Positions 1 through 9,818 of a stretch of 64,000 bases of DNA are shown in pieces. The stretch lies in NCBI GenBank assembly GCA_021780815.1, contig JAJXYC010000003.1, forward strand, positions 104,277 through 168,276, written 5' to 3'. Every line of letters starts with the position of its first letter. Within the stretch, counting starts at the first letter, position 1. The translations under genes were made by a program, and so were the position numbers. The notes under the pieces were generated by a model, which was not told the DNA's origin, did not search any database, and was given only the letters and a program-made list of their open reading frames with translations. Source of the DNA: Bacteroidota bacterium (GTDB taxonomy: Bacteria; Bacteroidota; Ignavibacteria; Kapaibacteriales; UBA2268).

Positions 1-1
1 T

Positions 2-574
2 GCTCAAGACGCATTAGTGTTTTTTGTTAAAAGTGATTCGCCTATTGACACAATGAACGCAAAAAATATAGAAAATTACTTTTTAGATTATAAATTAACA
101 AGTAAATCGTCTTTAAGCTTAAATTATGAACCTCAGTTTGTATTACCAGAAGTAAATTCAGGCATATATGCGAACTTTAAGGAATTAGTTCTTAAAAATT
201 CACGGACACAAAGGTTACTTAAAACATTTATGACGATAGATTCGGTAAAAGATTATGTAGCAAAAAATCCCAATGCGATAGGAGTGGGTTATCTCGGAAA
301 TATAGTAGGAGACCTACGTTTTAAACCAATTCCTTTGGGTTATTATGATTCCACAGGACATTATGTTAATCCAAAGCCAGTACATCAAGCATATATTGTG
401 CAAGGGTTATATCCATATATAATAACAGACCGAGCTTATATATTTTCACCCGAAAAGAATTTAGCGCTTTGGTTTGCAACATTTATTTCAAAAGAATCTT
501 ACGTACAAAGATATTTTAAAGACTTTGGTATTGTTCCAACATTTGCAAAATTTGTTTTAATAAAAGGTGATTAG
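2..574 (+). CDS. PstS-like periplasmic substrate-binding protein, C-terminal part (5' end outside window)
   Basis: The reading frame is open back to base 2, so this is the C-terminal 190 residues of a longer protein. The pattern fits the second lobe of PstS/PBP-like-2 phosphate-binding proteins: a VFFVKSDSPIDTM segment, a central IGVGYLGNI strand and a closing GLYPYIITDRAYIF segment followed by an amphipathic helix. In Bacteroidota such a protein often sits after exbB-exbD-tonB and before a TPR protein; the TPR gene follows here with one base between stop and ATG, so an operon with upstream TonB-system genes is likely but cannot be seen. The ligand is not known, and an accessory role in energy transduction rather than phosphate import is possible. 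Confidence 0.6.
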   Translation, partial: AQDALVFFVKSDSPIDTMNAKNIENYFLDYKLTSKSSLSLNYEPQFVLPEVNSGIYANFKELVLKNSRTQRLLKTFMTIDSVKDYVAKNPNAIGVGYLGNIVGDLRFKPIPLGYYDSTGHYVNPKPVHQAYIVQGLYPYIITDRAYIFSPEKNLALWFATFISKESYVQRYFKDFGIVPTFAKFVLIKGD

Positions 575-575
575 A

Positions 576-2324
576 ATGAAAAGATGGCTTTTCGCAATTT
601 CAACTATTTTTCTTTTGGCAATCTCTGCCAATGCACAAACAAGTAAAGATGAATTTCTCAAATTAGTAAATGAGAAAAAGGTTGATGAAGCAAGTAAATT
701 AATCAATCAAGTTGAACAGGCTTATCCAAAAGATTTTGATGTATTAGTTGCAATTGGCGATGTTTATTCAGAACTTGAAAAATATCCCGAAGCAGTTAAT
801 TCTTATGCTAAAGCTTATGATATTCATGATGACAATCAAGTTTTAAATAGAAAATATTCTTTAGCACTTGCCGATGCCAAAAATTTTAAAGAAGCATTTA
901 AACTTATTCGAAGAACTATTAAAGATAATCCAAAAGTAATTGAAAACTATTTAACTGCCTCAGAAGTTTTCATTAGAGCCGATTCTCTTTCAGAAGCAGA
1001 AATCGAAATTGATAGGGCAAGGGAAATTGACCCAAATAACCCAGGTCCTTATGTTGCTATGGGTAATTTTTATTATGCTCGTAGAGTTTACGAATTAGCT
1101 CGTCAAAATTATGAAGAAGCTTTAAAATTAGACCCCAAAAATACTGAGGCTCATTTTAAACTTGCTACTTCTTATTATTGGCTTGCAACTCGTGAATTGG
1201 ATAAAGATTTAGCGAACGAACTTTATACACGTTCTTTAAAAGAATGGAACACTCTTTCTCAACTTGATTCTATGAATGCAAAAGCATATTTTGAACAAGG
1301 GAAAATATGGTTCTTTTCGGATAGATACCCAGAAGCAATTAACGCCTTATCTCGTTATGTAAAATTACGACCACAAGGTTCACTTGGTCGTTGGTATCTT
1401 GCTCAATCTTTATTTAAAATTGGTGATTGCGATAACGCCATTCCTAATTTGGAAATCTGTGCTAAAGAAATTGATTCTGTAAAGATGCAAGCAGAGCAAT
1501 CTTTAGTTGATTGTTATATTTCAACAAAAGCTTGGGCAAAAGCAAAATCTCTTTATGAGGAATTCCAAAAAGAAGGTGTACAATTTAACTATACCGATTA
1601 TCGCAAATTTGGTCAAGCGGCCTTTTTTACTGGGGATACAACAAGTGCTTTTCAATATTTCCAAAAGTCTATGGATTTAAATAAAGATGACAACTGTGTG
1701 CTAATGTATTTCTATGGGACACTGCTTAATGCCGCCAAACAATATGCTCAATCTAATAATGTTTTATTTACAAGGTTAAATACCACCGCATGTCAAGATT
1801 CGTTAAATGGCAAAATTTATTATATCATCGGAACGAACTTCCTTTTCAGTAGCCAGCCGGATTCTGCATCGGTTTATTTACAAAAGGCTTTGCAACTTGA
1901 TTCAAGCAATATTTTTGCAGATATTTTTCTTGGCGATGCTTACATTCAAATGAAAGATAATAAAAAAGGTATGGATAAATATCTTGAAATTATCACAAAG
2001 TCTGAAAGCAATCCTGAAATTAACAAAAATGCAGTTATTCAAGCTTATGCTAAATATTGCAATTTATTACTTGATGTTAAAAACTTTAATTTATTAAATA
2101 AATATGCAAAAAAATGGTCTGATGTTTTCCCTGACAATCCTTACGGATTCTTATATTTAGCTGTTTCTTATCAAGGATTAGGCGATAGAGATAATGCTTG
2201 CAGAACTTATTCGAAAGTGCTAAAAATTGACCCAAACAATCAAGCCGCAAAGAAAAACATGGAACTTATGGAATGTGGCAAATCTTCATCAGAAGAATCA
2301 GGAACAAAAGGAAAGAAAAAATAA
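576..2324 (+). CDS. Secreted tetratricopeptide repeat protein
   Basis: This is a 582-residue protein. The ATG at 576 is preferred over an in-frame GTG at 567, because AAAGGTGA lies 6 bases before the ATG and the ATG starts a clean signal peptide (MKRWLFAISTIFLLAISANA). The rest is helical with many TPR units, including copies with the A-x-x-x-Y-x-x-A-L-x-L-D-P-x-N pattern near residues 180-195 and 540-560. The tail is Lys/Ser/Glu-rich. TPR arrays bind proteins; a periplasmic scaffold linked to the preceding binding protein is inferred from the near-zero spacing. A terminator follows at 2356-2380. The partner is unknown. Confidence 0.75.
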   Translation: MKRWLFAISTIFLLAISANAQTSKDEFLKLVNEKKVDEASKLINQVEQAYPKDFDVLVAIGDVYSELEKYPEAVNSYAKAYDIHDDNQVLNRKYSLALADAKNFKEAFKLIRRTIKDNPKVIENYLTASEVFIRADSLSEAEIEIDRAREIDPNNPGPYVAMGNFYYARRVYELARQNYEEALKLDPKNTEAHFKLATSYYWLATRELDKDLANELYTRSLKEWNTLSQLDSMNAKAYFEQGKIWFFSDRYPEAINALSRYVKLRPQGSLGRWYLAQSLFKIGDCDNAIPNLEICAKEIDSVKMQAEQSLVDCYISTKAWAKAKSLYEEFQKEGVQFNYTDYRKFGQAAFFTGDTTSAFQYFQKSMDLNKDDNCVLMYFYGTLLNAAKQYAQSNNVLFTRLNTTACQDSLNGKIYYIIGTNFLFSSQPDSASVYLQKALQLDSSNIFADIFLGDAYIQMKDNKKGMDKYLEIITKSESNPEINKNAVIQAYAKYCNLLLDVKNFNLLNKYAKKWSDVFPDNPYGFLYLAVSYQGLGDRDNACRTYSKVLKIDPNNQAAKKNMELMECGKSSSEESGTKGKKK

Positions 2325-2355
2325 ATACAAACAGAGAAATCGATATTTTTCAGAA

Positions 2356-2380
2356 GCTGCCTCAAAAGGGCAGTTTTTTT
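2356..2380 (+). terminator. Rho-independent terminator after the TPR gene
   Basis: CTGCC (2357-2361) and GGCAG (2369-2373) can pair across a short loop and are followed by seven T residues. It lies 32 bases after the TPR stop and before the TTG-started permease gene, so it separates the two units. Confidence 0.7.
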
Positions 2381-2490
2381 GTATCTGATATTAAAATAAA
2401 ATGTTTGTAATCCCTTTAATATTTATGTAAATTTAACGTCAATTAATCTCAACAAAGCACAAACAATTAAATATTATATCGGAGACTCAC

Positions 2491-3261
2491 TTGATATTAC
2501 ACTATGTAGGAATTTTATTGATTGGAATAATAGTAGGGTTCTTAGGAGGTTTATTTGGGAAAGGTGGCAGTGCAATTGCAACACCAATGCTTAGCTTATA
2601 CGGGATACCTGGCTTTGTGGCAGTAGTAGCCCCTTTACCTGCAACTGTACCGGGAACGTTTGTAGCTTCTTTGGCATATTGGAAATCAAATTTGCTCGAT
2701 TGGCAAGTTGTTAAGTGGAGCATTGCTATTGGCGTCCCTGCAACTATTCTTGGCTCATATTTAACCAAATACACAGGCGCAACACCATTATTAATTCTAA
2801 CAGGCGTAATGGTGCTTATTTTTGGCTTAAATTTTCTCTTTTTACCTGAAGAAAATAACCGCCAATCAGCAGCCAGCGAGGAAACAAAAGTAATTCGTCC
2901 GACATATTGGCGACTACGTCTAATCTCTATTGCAATTTTTGTTGGACTAATTTCAGGATTATTGGCAAATTCCGGCGGATTTCTCCTTGCACCAAGTTAC
3001 GCTCGAATTTTACGTATGCCTATTAAAAAAGCTTTTGCTTGTTCATTGGCAGTATCTGTATTCCTTGCTTTACCTGGAACAGCTGTCCATGCCTATCTTG
3101 GTCATATAGATTGGATTATTACCTCTATATTAGCGTTAGGTTCTGTCCCTTTTTCTTATATAGGAGCAAAATTAGCAATTAAAACAAAAGCAAGTTATTT
3201 AGAAAAATGGTACGGATTTGCTTTAACCGCATTAGGCGCTTTTTTCCTTTTAAAATTATAA
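2491..3261 (+). CDS. TauE/SafE-family membrane permease (sulfite exporter-like)
   Basis: This 256-residue, strongly hydrophobic protein has about eight membrane segments. The glycine-rich opening (GFLGGLFGKGGSAIATPML) and a second internal copy (GLISGLLANSGGFLLAP) are the paired signature of the TauE/SafE (DUF81) family, which moves small anions such as sulfite, sulfoacetate or organosulfur compounds across the inner membrane. The start is TTG at 2491, backed by GGAG at 2481-2484. It stands alone between a terminator and a convergent NifX-like gene. The substrate cannot be assigned from sequence. Confidence 0.8.
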   Translation: MILHYVGILLIGIIVGFLGGLFGKGGSAIATPMLSLYGIPGFVAVVAPLPATVPGTFVASLAYWKSNLLDWQVVKWSIAIGVPATILGSYLTKYTGATPLLILTGVMVLIFGLNFLFLPEENNRQSAASEETKVIRPTYWRLRLISIAIFVGLISGLLANSGGFLLAPSYARILRMPIKKAFACSLAVSVFLALPGTAVHAYLGHIDWIITSILALGSVPFSYIGAKLAIKTKASYLEKWYGFALTALGAFFLLKL

Positions 3262-3358
3262 AATCGCAAAAGCTCATTAAAAAATTAAACACCTAAAAAA
3301 TAAAGAAACAAGGACTTTATAATAAAAAAAATAATATTGGCACAAGAACCAACTATTA

Positions 3359-3754
3359 CTAATGATGGTGGTGATTGTGATGATGACCATCTTCATTGTG
3401 ATGATGACCAATACTTTTGCTAATCGTTGGTTCAGTAAGTTGTTTTAATTCATTTTTAAGCAACTTGTCAAGTGCTTCTTCAACAGTCATTTCTATAGAT
3501 CGATATATTTTCACATCAGGCTGATTAATAACTTCAAAAGCTCGTGGTCCAATATTGCCTAAAATAAAAGTTTTAACACCTTGATTTAAAAAATATGATA
3601 AATTATCGTGGTTATGATGCTTTTCTTCATCATTATCAAAAGCTTCAAAAGTCAAAGTATCTGTATTATATAGCAAAAAGAATTTAGAATGTCCAAACCT
3701 TTTTGAAACATTGCTATCAAGAGTTTTGCCGTCTGCGCCAAATAAAATTAACAT
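3359..3754 (-). CDS. NifX/NifB-type cofactor-binding domain protein with His-rich tail
   Basis: This 131-residue protein has the fold pattern of the dinitrogenase iron-molybdenum cofactor family: MLILFGADGKTLDSNVSKRFGHSKFFLLY at the start and a VKTFILGNIGPRAFE core segment. The last 16 residues are mostly histidine with Asn, Gly, Glu and Asp, a probable metal-binding tail. A GAGGG ribosome binding site precedes the ATG. No nif genes are nearby, so a role in nitrogen fixation is not supported; small stand-alone members are often found near Fe-S or metal-handling functions. Two further relatives lie in tandem at 28344-29033. Confidence 0.7.
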   Translation of the reverse strand: MLILFGADGKTLDSNVSKRFGHSKFFLLYNTDTLTFEAFDNDEEKHHNHDNLSYFLNQGVKTFILGNIGPRAFEVINQPDVKIYRSIEMTVEEALDKLLKNELKQLTEPTISKSIGHHHNEDGHHHNHHHH

Positions 3755-3782
3755 TATTCCCTCAAAAATAAAAATATAAGAA

Positions 3783-4904
3783 TTAAGAAGTTTTTTCTTG
3801 AGGTTTATTTTTAATTTGCGTAGAAATATTTAGAACAATTCCAACCAAAGCGGCATTAAATAGAACTGCTGTACCTCCATAACTCACAAAAGGCAAAGGC
3901 ACCCCCGTAGTAGGAATTAAGGCAGTATTTACAAGTGCATTAACAATAAAATAGATAAAGATGGAAAAAGCAATTCCAGTAACGTATAAATATGCTAATT
4001 GGTCAGGAGCACGTTTTGCAATATAAATACATCGCCAGAAAAAGAGCAAGAATAGTCCAATAATTGCAATCAGCCCCAAGAAGCCATATTCTTCGCCAAT
4101 AATAGAAAAAATAAAATCAGTATAAGGTTCAGAAAGCAACAAATTTTGACGACTTCCACCGGGTCCCAAGCCAATTACTCCACCACTGCCTAATGCAATC
4201 AATGAATTATCAACTTGATACGCTAATCTTTCCTTTGCATTACCTTTTAATAAACCCAAAAAGAATAAGATTCTGTTCAATCTGTATGCTGACGATATTG
4301 CATAAACAAATCCACCCAAAGCACCAAACCCTACTGTCGCAAGCAAATGTTTAATACTTGCATTACCTAAAAATAGAACAATTAATCCAATTAAAAAAAT
4401 TAAAAGCAACATTGAAAAGTTCGGTTGCAAACCTATTAACATACCAAACAGCATCAGCCATAAAATAAAAGGTAAGTAACCGTATTTCAAATCATTTATT
4501 TGCTCTTGCTTTCTTGTAACTAAAGTTCCAAAATGCAAAATAATAGAAAATTTTGCAAACTCGGAAGGCTGGAATTGAAGAAATCCAATCTCAATCCATC
4601 TACGAGCACCACCAACATTTGTCCCGACGAAGAAAACAGCAACAAGCAAGATTAATGCTGCAAGCATCAAATAAATAGAAATCTTACTCCAAATATGATA
4701 ATCAACTTTTGCAGTAATAAAAATAATTGCAATAGCCAAAATAGTTTTTAACGTATGGTTCAGTAATAATTTTTCAGGGGCAGACCCTTTTATAGTAGCA
4801 AAATAGCTCCCCGCTGAATATACAAAAGCAATAGAAAACAAAAGCAATATCATCACGCTTATAAAAATCCACCAATCAATATGTGCTTTTTCTGTTTTCA
4901 CCAT
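3783..4904 (-). CDS. ftsW: Peptidoglycan glycosyltransferase FtsW (SEDS family)
   Basis: This 373-residue polytopic protein has about ten membrane helices and belongs to the SEDS family, which polymerises lipid II into glycan strands. Visible signatures are GGARRWI...FQPSEFAK in the first third, IGEEYGFLG after a periplasmic loop, and the C-terminal GVPLPFVSYGGT. FtsW rather than RodA is chosen because murD lies directly upstream on the same strand (57-base gap), the usual order in the division/cell-wall cluster, and because the SRQNLLLSEPYTDFIFSIIG stretch is FtsW-like. The neighbouring cluster genes (mraY, murG, murC, ftsQ) are absent, so the cluster is split in this genome. Confidence 0.85.
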   Translation of the reverse strand: MVKTEKAHIDWWIFISVMILLLFSIAFVYSAGSYFATIKGSAPEKLLLNHTLKTILAIAIIFITAKVDYHIWSKISIYLMLAALILLVAVFFVGTNVGGARRWIEIGFLQFQPSEFAKFSIILHFGTLVTRKQEQINDLKYGYLPFILWLMLFGMLIGLQPNFSMLLLIFLIGLIVLFLGNASIKHLLATVGFGALGGFVYAISSAYRLNRILFFLGLLKGNAKERLAYQVDNSLIALGSGGVIGLGPGGSRQNLLLSEPYTDFIFSIIGEEYGFLGLIAIIGLFLLFFWRCIYIAKRAPDQLAYLYVTGIAFSIFIYFIVNALVNTALIPTTGVPLPFVSYGGTAVLFNAALVGIVLNISTQIKNKPQEKTS

Positions 4905-4961
4905 TAATTAAGTTCCTATATTCAAGTTATTTGCTACTATAAATATAAAAAACAAGCAAAT

Positions 4962-6293
4962 TTATTTCAAATTATTTACAATTTCTTTGAAGACATCGCC
5001 TCTTTGTTCAAAGTTCAAGAACATATCAAAAGATTTACAAGATGGCGAAAATAGAACAACATCGTTTTCAGCAGCTAAAGAATATGCTTCAAAAACAGCT
5101 TCTTCTAATGTATCAGCAATAATGCAATCTTTCATTAAGCAAAAATGATTAGAAATAGCTTCTGCTTCCTCACCAATTGCAATAATTTGTTTAACATTAC
5201 GAAGAACAGAATCGTCTAAATCAGAATAGTTGTTGTTATCGCCACGTCCTCCTGCAATCCAAATAATATTATTGTCATAACTATTTAAAGCATACCAAGT
5301 AGAATTTACATTTGTAGCTTTGGAATCATTGATAAATTTAATAGATTTAATTGTACGAACCAGTTCAAGTCTGTGATTAACTCCTTCGAATTTAGATAAA
5401 GCAGACCTTATGTTTTCATTGGTTACTTCAAAAGCACGTGCGGCTAACAAAGCGGCTAATGAGTTGTAAATATTGTGCTTGCCCGGCAAACTTAGTTGAT
5501 TAACTAACATTAATTCCTCTTCTTTTTGCTGTTTATTAATTAGAATTATTTTGCCATCTCGCACAAAAGCATCCCCCGCCTGTGAATCAATTGCAAAATA
5601 TTCTATTTTACTTTTTGCTAAACGATTTTTTCGTAAAAGTAAATCGTCATAATTCAAAATTAACAAATCATTTCCAATTTGGTTCAAAGAAATTTTCCAC
5701 TTTGTTTCCACATAATCTTCCATAGTCTTGTGATACTTCAAGTGGTCAGGTGTAATATTAGTAATAACAGCTGCTTTGGGACGAAAATTTTGAATTCTAT
5801 CAAGTTGATAGCTACTCACTTCAAGAACAATAATTGTTGTTTCATCGATATTTTCTAGAACTTGGGAAAATGGAACTCCAATATTGCCTGCAACAATAGA
5901 GTTTTTTTCCGAATTATTCAAAATATGCGAAATCAAAGCAGTAGTAGTCGTTTTGCCATTTGTCCCTGTTACTGCAATAATTGGATTTTTACAATTTTGA
6001 TATGCAAATTCAATTTCCGAAATAACAGGTATATTTCTTTTTTCTGCCTCACATATAATTTCAGCTTCACGTGGAACACCCGGCGAAGTTATTATTATAT
6101 CGGATTTTTTAAGTAATTGAATTGAATTTTTACCAAATTCAAAGTCTATTGCATTTTTTTCAAAAAACGCAATAGTTTCTGTAAACTTAGATTCGTTCTC
6201 AATCTCAGAAACAAAAACTTGGTGTCCAAGTTTTTTTGCTAACATAGAAACAGCTTTACCGCTACGTGAAGCTCCAATAATTAAGATATTCAT
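4962..6293 (-). CDS. murD: UDP-N-acetylmuramoyl-L-alanine--D-glutamate ligase MurD
   Basis: MurD adds D-glutamate to UDP-MurNAc-L-Ala in the cytoplasm. The 443-residue length is normal. The ATP loop GTNGKTTT lies at residues 110-117, followed by AGNIGVPF, the EVSSYQLD segment, NITPDHLKYH, the NDSKATN segment and the C-terminal SPSCKSFDMF motif. The ATG at 6293 is preferred over an in-frame TTG at 6329, because the protein then starts with the standard MNILIIGASRSGKA; neither has a clear ribosome binding site. It is probably co-transcribed with ftsW. An imperfect parS-like sequence lies inside the gene at 6063-6078. Confidence 0.93.
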   Translation of the reverse strand: MNILIIGASRSGKAVSMLAKKLGHQVFVSEIENESKFTETIAFFEKNAIDFEFGKNSIQLLKKSDIIITSPGVPREAEIICEAEKRNIPVISEIEFAYQNCKNPIIAVTGTNGKTTTTALISHILNNSEKNSIVAGNIGVPFSQVLENIDETTIIVLEVSSYQLDRIQNFRPKAAVITNITPDHLKYHKTMEDYVETKWKISLNQIGNDLLILNYDDLLLRKNRLAKSKIEYFAIDSQAGDAFVRDGKIILINKQQKEEELMLVNQLSLPGKHNIYNSLAALLAARAFEVTNENIRSALSKFEGVNHRLELVRTIKSIKFINDSKATNVNSTWYALNSYDNNIIWIAGGRGDNNNYSDLDDSVLRNVKQIIAIGEEAEAISNHFCLMKDCIIADTLEEAVFEAYSLAAENDVVLFSPSCKSFDMFLNFEQRGDVFKEIVNNLK

Positions 6294-6389
6294 AGAATTC
6301 GCAATAAAAATAAATTCAAAATTACGCAAAATATTATAGTTGCAAGAAAATTATAAGAGTAATTTGCGAATATTTAGACAAAAATTTGA

Positions 6390-9300
6390 ATGAATTCGTC
6401 AATGTTTAATTATATTAAATTAAATATTGATAATTTTGTAAATTTATTAAAATCGTGGTTTAAATTGAAAAAGTTTGAATTATTTCCTGAGAATTTTTCT
6501 TATTCCAAAAACGAGCATAATATTTTAAAGTATTGGAAAAATAATCAGATATTTGAAAAGACATTAGAAAAAAACAAGAACAATAAAAATTATAGTTTTT
6601 ATGAAGGTCCCCCAACAGTAAATGGGAAACCCGGATTACACCATTTGATGGCTCGTACAATTAAAGATACAGTTTGCAGATACAAATCTATAAACGGTTA
6701 TTATGTGCGTAGACAAGCAGGTTGGGACACACACGGATTGCCCGTTGAAATAGCAATGGAGAAGAATTTAGGATTAAAAGAAAAAAAAGAAATTGAAGTA
6801 TTTGGAATCGATAAATTCAATGCCGCTTGCAAAGAATTTGTTTATAACAATATAAAAATGGACAAAGGCTGGAATTATTTAACTGAGCGAATGGGCTATT
6901 GGGTAGATTTAAATTCCGCTTATATTACTTGCACTAATGAATATATAGAATCAGTTTGGTGGGCATTAAAGACATTTTTTGATAAAGGTTATATCTATCG
7001 TGGCTTTAAAGTAGTTCCTCAATCTCCAACTATTGCTACTCCTTTAAGTTCCCATGAACTTTCATTGGGATATAAAGATGTCAAAGACCCTAATTGTTAT
7101 TTAAAATTGAAAATCACAAATTCAAAAATAAGCGATTTGGTCGGGAAAGAATTAGTTGTTTGGACAACAACCCCTTGGACTTTATTAGCAAACGTCGCTT
7201 TGGCTGTTGGTGAAAAAATTGATTACGTACTTGTAAAAAACACTCGTACATTTAAAGATGGTGATACTTTAACCAGTTTTTTAGTTCTCGCCGAATCACG
7301 TTTAGCCATACTCGATGGGGAATATGAAATTTTACAAAGATACAAAGGGGGTGATTTAGTTGGCACTTCTTATGAACAGATTTTGCCTTATGCAAAATTA
7401 GACAAAGAAAAATTCCCGCAAGCTTTGACCGTTTTGCTTGGTGATTTTGTTTCAACAGAAGATGGAAGCGGAATTGTCCATTTAGCACCTGCTTTTGGCG
7501 AAGACGATTATCAAATGTCTTTAAAATTTAAAATACCTTTTATTCAGCCTGTTACTCCTGATGGTCATTTTACAGAAGACATGGGTGATTTTGCTGGTCG
7601 GGCTATTAAAACCTTTACTTACGATGACGATAGAGTGGAAGAAGGGGCAGACAAAGATATTGTAAAATATTTGAAATCAGTTTCAAAAATTTATCGTGCT
7701 ACTTTTGATTATTTGCATAGTTATCCGCATTGTTGGAGAACTGGAAATCCGATAATGTATTATGCTCGTGAATCTTGGTTCATTAAATCACCTGAATATA
7801 AAGAAAAGTTAATTAATTTAAATAAACAAATCAATTGGCAACCAAAAGAAATCGGCGAAGGTCGTTTCGGTAATTGGTTAGAAGAAGTAAAGGAATGGTC
7901 TCTTTCTCGGGATAGATACTGGGGAACTCCGCTCCCTATTTGGGTTAATCAAAATGATAAAAACAATATTTTTGCAATTGGCTCAATTGACGAACTCAAA
8001 GAAGGATTATACGAATTTGAAGATGGGACACGCATTCCTGTAAAAGAAGGTAATTTTGAAATTGATTTACACAAGCCTTTCGTAGATAAAATTGTTTTCA
8101 TCAAAGATGGGAAATTATATCGTCGCACAAGTGAAGTTATTGATGTTTGGTTTGATTCAGGTTCAATGCCTTTTGCTCAATTCCATTATCCATTCGAAAA
8201 CAAAGAATTATTTGAAAGTCAATTCCCCGCTGATTTTATCGCCGAAGGTGTTGACCAAACTCGTGGTTGGTTCTATACTTTGCATAATATAGCTTCCGCT
8301 TTGTTTGATAAACCTGCTTTTAAAAATATTGTGGTAAATGAACTTATTTTGGATAGCAAAGGTATAAAAATGTCCAAATCAAAAGGCAATGTTATTGACC
8401 CATTTGATATAATGGAAAAATATGGAGCAGATGCTGTTCGTTGGTATTTGTTTGTGAATAATCCGCCTTGGAAGCCAACTTTATTTAATCCATTAGATTT
8501 AGAAAGAACTGTTATTTCTGACTTTTTAAGATCTTTAATTAATACTTACTCATTTTTTGCTCTTTACGCTAATATTGATAAGTTTGATTTACATCAAGCC
8601 GAAATTGATTTTGAGAAAAAACCAGTTATTGATAAATGGATTATATCTAGAACTTATTCTTTGATTAAAGATTACAAACAGTTTATGAACGATTATGAAC
8701 TCACGAAAGCACATCGTGCTATTCAAGATTTTGTAATTTATGAACTTTCAAATTGGTATATTCGTAGAAATAGACGTCGATTTTGGAAAGGTGAAAATGA
8801 CGATGAAAAAATAATGGCTTACCAAACACTTTATTTTGTGTTAAAACAAATTGCTACTTTAATTTCTTCTGCCGCTCCTTTTATTGCCGAAGATTTATAT
8901 TTAAAATTGCGTAAAGAAAACGATGCTATTTCAATTAACTTGGTCGATTTCCCAGAAATTGATGGAAATAAGATTAATTTGGTTCTAGAACACAAAATGG
9001 CAATTGTTCAAAAGATTGTTTATTTATCTCGCTCTTTAAGAGAAAAAGCAAAGATACGTGTTCGTCAGCCGCTCCGTCGTATTTTAATACCTATTGATTC
9101 GCCGCAAGAAAGACGCAATATATTAGAATTTCAAGATATTATTCTAGAAGAATTAAACTTAAAAGCAATCGAATTTATTGATGAGAATAATTCTGATGTT
9201 ATTAAAAGAAAGGCTAAACCAAACTATAAAGTTATGGGCAAAAAGTTTGGCAAATTAATGAAACTTGCCGCCGAAGCAATTTCTACTTTAAGCAATGAAC

Positions 9301-9725
9301 AGGTTATTGAGTTCGAGAAAAATAATTCTCTTAAGATCAATTACCAAAATGAAAATCTTGAATTTATTGCCGAAGATTTAGAAATTTATAGCGAAGATAT
9401 CGAAGGTTGGTTGGTTGCTCGTGAAGACGATTTAACTGTTGCGTTGGATAGTTCGTTAGATGCTGAGCTTATTCAAGAAGGTATTGCTCGTGAATTTGTT
9501 AGCAAAATCCAAAATATACGCAAAGATAATGGATTGCAAGTTACAGATAGAATTAAAATTCTTTATTGTGCTAATGATAAATTTAATCAAGCAATTAAAA
9601 GCCAAGAAAATTATATTATGAACGAAACTTTGGCAAGTAATTTAGAATTAAGCAATGAACTTGACGAATCTTGTGCTTTTGACTTTTTAGAAGATACTGT
9701 GAAAATTAAAATTGAGAAAAATTGA
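6390..9725 (+). CDS. ileS: Isoleucyl-tRNA synthetase
   Basis: This class I synthetase charges tRNA-Ile. It has 1111 residues: the HIGH-type motif PGLHHLMA at about residues 81-88, the editing (CP1) insert with WTTTPWTLLAN and GSGIVHLAPAFGEDDY, DVWFDSGS and GVDQTRGWFYTLH, KMSKSKGN beginning at residue 660, and an anticodon-binding C-terminal third. The HHLMART form and overall length match the eukaryote-like second type of IleRS usual in Bacteroidota. No ribosome binding site is clear, and the first 30 or so residues look like an extension, so the exact start (ATG 6390 or 6402) is uncertain. A DksA-like gene follows, as in many relatives. Confidence 0.95.
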   Translation: MNSSMFNYIKLNIDNFVNLLKSWFKLKKFELFPENFSYSKNEHNILKYWKNNQIFEKTLEKNKNNKNYSFYEGPPTVNGKPGLHHLMARTIKDTVCRYKSINGYYVRRQAGWDTHGLPVEIAMEKNLGLKEKKEIEVFGIDKFNAACKEFVYNNIKMDKGWNYLTERMGYWVDLNSAYITCTNEYIESVWWALKTFFDKGYIYRGFKVVPQSPTIATPLSSHELSLGYKDVKDPNCYLKLKITNSKISDLVGKELVVWTTTPWTLLANVALAVGEKIDYVLVKNTRTFKDGDTLTSFLVLAESRLAILDGEYEILQRYKGGDLVGTSYEQILPYAKLDKEKFPQALTVLLGDFVSTEDGSGIVHLAPAFGEDDYQMSLKFKIPFIQPVTPDGHFTEDMGDFAGRAIKTFTYDDDRVEEGADKDIVKYLKSVSKIYRATFDYLHSYPHCWRTGNPIMYYARESWFIKSPEYKEKLINLNKQINWQPKEIGEGRFGNWLEEVKEWSLSRDRYWGTPLPIWVNQNDKNNIFAIGSIDELKEGLYEFEDGTRIPVKEGNFEIDLHKPFVDKIVFIKDGKLYRRTSEVIDVWFDSGSMPFAQFHYPFENKELFESQFPADFIAEGVDQTRGWFYTLHNIASALFDKPAFKNIVVNELILDSKGIKMSKSKGNVIDPFDIMEKYGADAVRWYLFVNNPPWKPTLFNPLDLERTVISDFLRSLINTYSFFALYANIDKFDLHQAEIDFEKKPVIDKWIISRTYSLIKDYKQFMNDYELTKAHRAIQDFVIYELSNWYIRRNRRRFWKGENDDEKIMAYQTLYFVLKQIATLISSAAPFIAEDLYLKLRKENDAISINLVDFPEIDGNKINLVLEHKMAIVQKIVYLSRSLREKAKIRVRQPLRRILIPIDSPQERRNILEFQDIILEELNLKAIEFIDENNSDVIKRKAKPNYKVMGKKFGKLMKLAAEAISTLSNEQVIEFEKNNSLKINYQNENLEFIAEDLEIYSEDIEGWLVAREDDLTVALDSSLDAELIQEGIAREFVSKIQNIRKDNGLQVTDRIKILYCANDKFNQAIKSQENYIMNETLASNLELSNELDESCAFDFLEDTVKIKIEKN

Positions 9726-9778
9726 GAAAATTTAATATTTTTTTTCAATTAAATTTATTTTACTTAATAAAATTTTAC

Positions 9779-9786
9779 TAATTTTG
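9779..9786 (+). promoter_or_regulatory. Candidate Bacteroidota -7 promoter element before the DksA-like gene
   Basis: TAATTTTG matches the TAnnTTTG -7 element and ends 32 bases before the ATG at 9819. No good TTG -33 element lies at the usual distance, so this is a weak call. It would allow transcription independent of ileS. Confidence 0.35.
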
Positions 9787-9818
9787 CTGTTTAATTTTTT
9801 GAAAAACGGAGTTGTCTT

